A stretch of DNA of 8,622 nt from Burkholderiales bacterium (GTDB lineage Bacteria; Pseudomonadota; Gammaproteobacteria; Burkholderiales; Burkholderiaceae_C), in the NCBI GenBank assembly GCA_028869035.1, contig JAGWTL010000109.1:1-8622 (forward strand), in the 5' to 3' direction. A program made the translations under genes and the position numbers. The notes under the pieces were generated by a model. That model searched no databases. It saw only the letters and a program-made list of their open reading frames with translations, and was not told where the DNA came from. The first letter of the stretch is position 1. Each line of letters begins with the position of its first letter. Positions 6,671 to 8,622 of the stretch are shown here, piece after piece.

Positions 6671-7969
6671 TTACTGCGGAGTAGCCAGGCGATCGCCGAC
6701 ACGCACGCTGTCGGTGATGTCCAGGATCAGGCCGTAGGACAGTTTTTCGTAGGTGCGAAACACCATCATCAGGCCGTTGCGCTCGTTGGGCAGCTTGATC
6801 AGCGGCCGCGACGGATCGGTCTTGTCGGTGAGTTGCCGGCCGTCCTTGAGGATGGCCAGGACATGGCCGCTCTCGATGCCGTCGCGACGGCCGCGGTTGA
6901 TGACCACGACCTGGTTCTGCGAGGCATTGGCCACGGCGTTGTTGCCGTAGATCGAGACGATGCGCCCGTTGACGGCGCTGGCCGGAGCGCGGGGCACAAA
7001 GCTCAGGAATTCGCGCTCGGGCTCGGGCACCATGCGGTCGCCGACCAGCATTTCGCTCTTGGCCGATACGATGTCGATGGTGGCTGGCACCAGGGCGGTG
7101 TTGACCTTGCCATCGACCGAGGCCAGTTCGGTGCTGCCCTCGCTGCGCACCAGCGCGGCCTTGCCCAGGAACTCGGCCTCGTAACCCAGTACCTCGCCGT
7201 TATCTGGATCCTTCAGGGGCTTGGCGTTGCGGAAAATGCGGTATTGCTTGATCTTCTGCTGGTCGTCCAGCAGGGGGGCGCTGGCCGGGCCGCGCGCGTA
7301 GACGCGATCACCCCGGCCGATGATGACGCGGTTTTCTCCGGCGGCCACGATGCGCGGCGCGGACTGGAGTTCGTTTTCCTCGACGATCAGGGGTTCGGCC
7401 AGGAAGGCCTCGATATCGCGGGTCTGCAGCGTGGTCAGGGGGCTGCGGGCCACTTCGGAACGGATACGCGGCGAAAGGCGAACGGTTTCGATGCCGCTGG
7501 CGCCGTCACGGCCACCGCTGACAGCGGCAGGGGCTCCCTCTGCACCGGCAACGACTGCGGCGGGGGCCGCTTCGGTGCCGGGTGCGGTGCCGCTCAGCCG
7601 GGCACGGCCGTCGCGCTTGTCCAGGTACAGGGTCTGGCCCGGATAGATCAGGTGCGGGTTGAGGATTTCCTCCAGGTTCATGCCCCAGAGTTCGGGCCAG
7701 CGCCAGGGACTGCGCAGGTACATCTTGGAGATTGCCCACAGGGTGTCACCGGATCTGATGGTGTAGGTGTCGGGCGCGTCGGGGGCCAGTTCGGACAGCG
7801 GCACGCCGGCCTGGGACACCTTCTGGGCGGTGGCGCTCTGCTCGGCGCTGATCGGGAGGTTGGGGAATTTCTGGCTCCAGACCGGCAGGCTCAGCAGGCC
7901 CAGGGCCACGATCATGGAAACTTGGGTACGGAACCCCATCCTGCTTTTCGTCATGTCTTGCTGTTTCAC
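6671..7969 (-). CDS. Secreted LysM peptidoglycan-binding protein
   Basis: The 432-residue product starts with a basic stretch and a hydrophobic core (residues 16-31) typical of a Sec signal peptide, with possible cleavage after VWS (30-32); no lipobox Cys is present, so it should be soluble in the periplasm. One LysM domain follows at about 68-117 (TYTIRSGDTLWAIS to YPGQTLYL), which binds peptidoglycan glycan chains. An Ala/Gly/Pro-rich linker (127-157) leads to a conserved region of unknown fold, and the C-terminal part (about 330-432, with VVVINRGRRDGIESGHVLAI and VRVGDRLA) resembles small beta-rich envelope domains such as that of FlgT; this last point is a guess. No hydrolase motif is seen. 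The chosen GTG start (7967-7969) has a G-run four bases upstream; an in-frame ATG at 7952-7954 would remove five residues and has a poorer site. It is first in the operon with dprA and smg. Confidence 0.92.
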   Translation of the reverse strand: MKQQDMTKSRMGFRTQVSMIVALGLLSLPVWSQKFPNLPISAEQSATAQKVSQAGVPLSELAPDAPDTYTIRSGDTLWAISKMYLRSPWRWPELWGMNLEEILNPHLIYPGQTLYLDKRDGRARLSGTAPGTEAAPAAVVAGAEGAPAAVSGGRDGASGIETVRLSPRIRSEVARSPLTTLQTRDIEAFLAEPLIVEENELQSAPRIVAAGENRVIIGRGDRVYARGPASAPLLDDQQKIKQYRIFRNAKPLKDPDNGEVLGYEAEFLGKAALVRSEGSTELASVDGKVNTALVPATIDIVSAKSEMLVGDRMVPEPEREFLSFVPRAPASAVNGRIVSIYGNNAVANASQNQVVVINRGRRDGIESGHVLAILKDGRQLTDKTDPSRPLIKLPNERNGLMMVFRTYEKLSYGLILDITDSVRVGDRLATPQ

Positions 7970-7977
7970 GTTGCCCC

Positions 7978-8004
7978 CGGCTAGCTCCGGACGCGGGCTA
8001 GCCG
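7978..8004 (-). promoter_or_regulatory. Leader hairpin next to the ribosome binding site of the LysM gene
   Basis: CGGCTAGC (7978-7985) and GCTAGCCG (7997-8004) form a perfect 8-bp stem with an 11-base loop that itself contains the palindrome TCCGGA. In the - strand mRNA the stem ends at the first G of the G-run (7974-7978) that serves as Shine-Dalgarno site, four bases before the GTG start. The location suggests an effect on translation or mRNA stability. There is no U-run, so it is not a terminator. Confidence 0.5.
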
Positions 8005-8040
8005 CCCGCTGTCCCCGGAAAACTTAACAAATCACGCACG

Positions 8041-8069
8041 ATTCTGCGCCCAAGCCCTTGATTGGGCAA
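8041..8069 (-). promoter_or_regulatory. Candidate sigma-70 promoter for the LysM-dprA-smg operon
   Basis: Read on the - strand, TTGCCC (8069 down to 8064) and CAGAAT (8046 down to 8041) are separated by exactly 17 bases; each matches four of six consensus positions. Transcription would begin near 8034, giving a leader of about 65 bases before the GTG. An inverted repeat GCCCAA-N8-TTGGGC (8048-8053 and 8062-8067) lies in the spacer and overlaps the -35 box. Confidence 0.4.
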
Positions 8070-8137
8070 TGTTTTCTGTACTTTGTTGCAAACTCGTTAG
8101 CCAAAAGTAGCGAAAATAACGACATTGACGAGGTTTT

Positions 8138-8622
8138 ATGGCGTTGCTTCCCATTCTTTGTTTTCCCGATCCCCGCCTGCACACGGTGGCCAAGCCCGTG
8201 CAGGCCGTGGATGCGCGCATCAAGCAATTGATTGCCGACATGTTTGAAACCATGCACGAGGCCCATGGCATCGGCTTGGCCGCGACCCAGGTCGACGTGC
8301 ACGAGCGCCTGATCGTGATCGATGTTTCCGAGGGGCGCGACCAGCCCCTGGTGCTGATCAACCCCGAGATCGTCTGGGCCAGCCCGGAGATGAAAGTCAA
8401 CGATGAAGGCTGCCTTTCCGTGCCCGGCATTTACGATGGCGTCGAGCGCCACGAGCGGGTGCACGTGCGCGCGCTCGATGGGGAAGGCAAGGAGTGCGTG
8501 ATCGAGGCAGAGGGCCTGCTCGCCGTCTGCGTCCAGCACGAGATGGACCATCTGCTGGGCAAGGTCTTCGTGGAATACCTGTCGCCGCTCAAGCGCAATC
8601 GCATCAAGACCAAGATGCTCAA
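8138..8622 (+). CDS. def: Peptide deformylase, 3' end outside window
   Basis: Peptide deformylase removes the formyl group from the initiating Met of new proteins, a metal-dependent step on ribosome-associated chains. The first 161 codons are present, so probably only a few residues are missing (family length is around 165-180). All three signature motifs are intact: GIGLAATQ (44-51), EGCLSVPG (90-97) and QHEMDHLLG (133-141). By family knowledge Cys92, His134 and His138 bind the metal and Glu135 is the catalytic base. The N-terminus MALLPILCFPDPRL is typical for the family. The ATG has GAGG (8130-8133) four bases upstream. The gene is divergent from the LysM operon; fmt (methionyl-tRNA formyltransferase) is the usual next gene but lies beyond the window. 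Confidence 0.97.
   Translation, partial: MALLPILCFPDPRLHTVAKPVQAVDARIKQLIADMFETMHEAHGIGLAATQVDVHERLIVIDVSEGRDQPLVLINPEIVWASPEMKVNDEGCLSVPGIYDGVERHERVHVRALDGEGKECVIEAEGLLAVCVQHEMDHLLGKVFVEYLSPLKRNRIKTKML

Larger units (their letters stand above)
7970..8137. promoter_or_regulatory. Divergent regulatory region between the LysM gene and def
   Basis: These 168 bases separate the two divergent start codons. The LysM-proximal third is GC-rich and holds a hairpin; from about 8018 to the def start the sequence turns AT-rich, unlike the flanking genes, as expected of promoter DNA. def must be driven from here, but I cannot choose one clear -35/-10 pair for it: TTGATT (8058-8063) and TTGCAA (8086-8091) are possible -35 boxes without a convincing -10 at normal spacing. 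GAGG at 8130-8133 is the def ribosome binding site. Confidence 0.7.

Noticed and set aside
5825..7984. A 719-codon open frame on the + strand opposite dprA and the LysM gene
   Set aside because: Same cause: it is in register with both - strand genes, which share one phase. The translation is low-complexity Gly/Gln/Asp/Ala-rich, and the - strand holds intact DprA and LysM motifs.
8024..8551. A 175-codon - strand frame across the divergent region and def
   Set aside because: It lies opposite def, whose + strand product carries all three deformylase motifs. It also crosses the promoter region and lacks any family feature.
1..8622. CRISPR arrays, mobile elements, tRNA/rRNA genes, toxin-antitoxin or defence genes
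   Set aside because: I looked on both strands and found no spaced direct repeats, transposase or integrase motifs, RNA gene signatures or small paired genes; intergenic space is too short to hide such systems.

Overview
The window is a GC-rich piece of a bacterial chromosome, almost fully coding, holding seven genes. Strong G/C preference at third codon positions, Burkholderiales-like protein sequences and the cluster LysM protein-dprA-smg divergent from def point to a betaproteobacterium, most likely of the order Burkholderiales. I cannot settle the family (Alcaligenaceae-like or Comamonadaceae-like) by eye. I see no insertion sequence, phage gene, CRISPR array, tRNA or rRNA, and no obvious sign of recent transfer.

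Left arm (1-4883, + strand): the 3' part of secD, then secF, then a 910-residue DUF1631 protein. Gaps of 12 and 17 bases suggest one transcript. SecD and SecF form the membrane complex that uses the proton gradient to help pull exported proteins through SecYEG. The DUF1631 protein has no established function. It has conserved N- and C-terminal parts, a long Pro/Gly/Ala-rich linker between them and a PilZ-like tail.

Middle (4884-4950): a convergent junction of 67 bases with a strong hairpin flanked by A and T runs. It probably terminates transcription from both sides.

Right arm, - strand (4951-7969): read right to left, a secreted LysM protein, dprA (DNA processing protein for natural transformation) and smg (DUF494), probably one operon. 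Right arm, + strand (8138-8622): def, peptide deformylase, cut by the window end and usually followed by fmt. The 168-base divergent region between the LysM gene and def is AT-rich on its def side. It carries a candidate promoter for the LysM operon and a hairpin touching that gene's ribosome binding site.

Overall this is a housekeeping region. The parts most worth a second look are the DUF1631 protein with its PilZ-like tail, the leader hairpin of the LysM gene, and the Glu in SecF where the proton-relay Asp is usually found. I found nothing I would call a new biological system.
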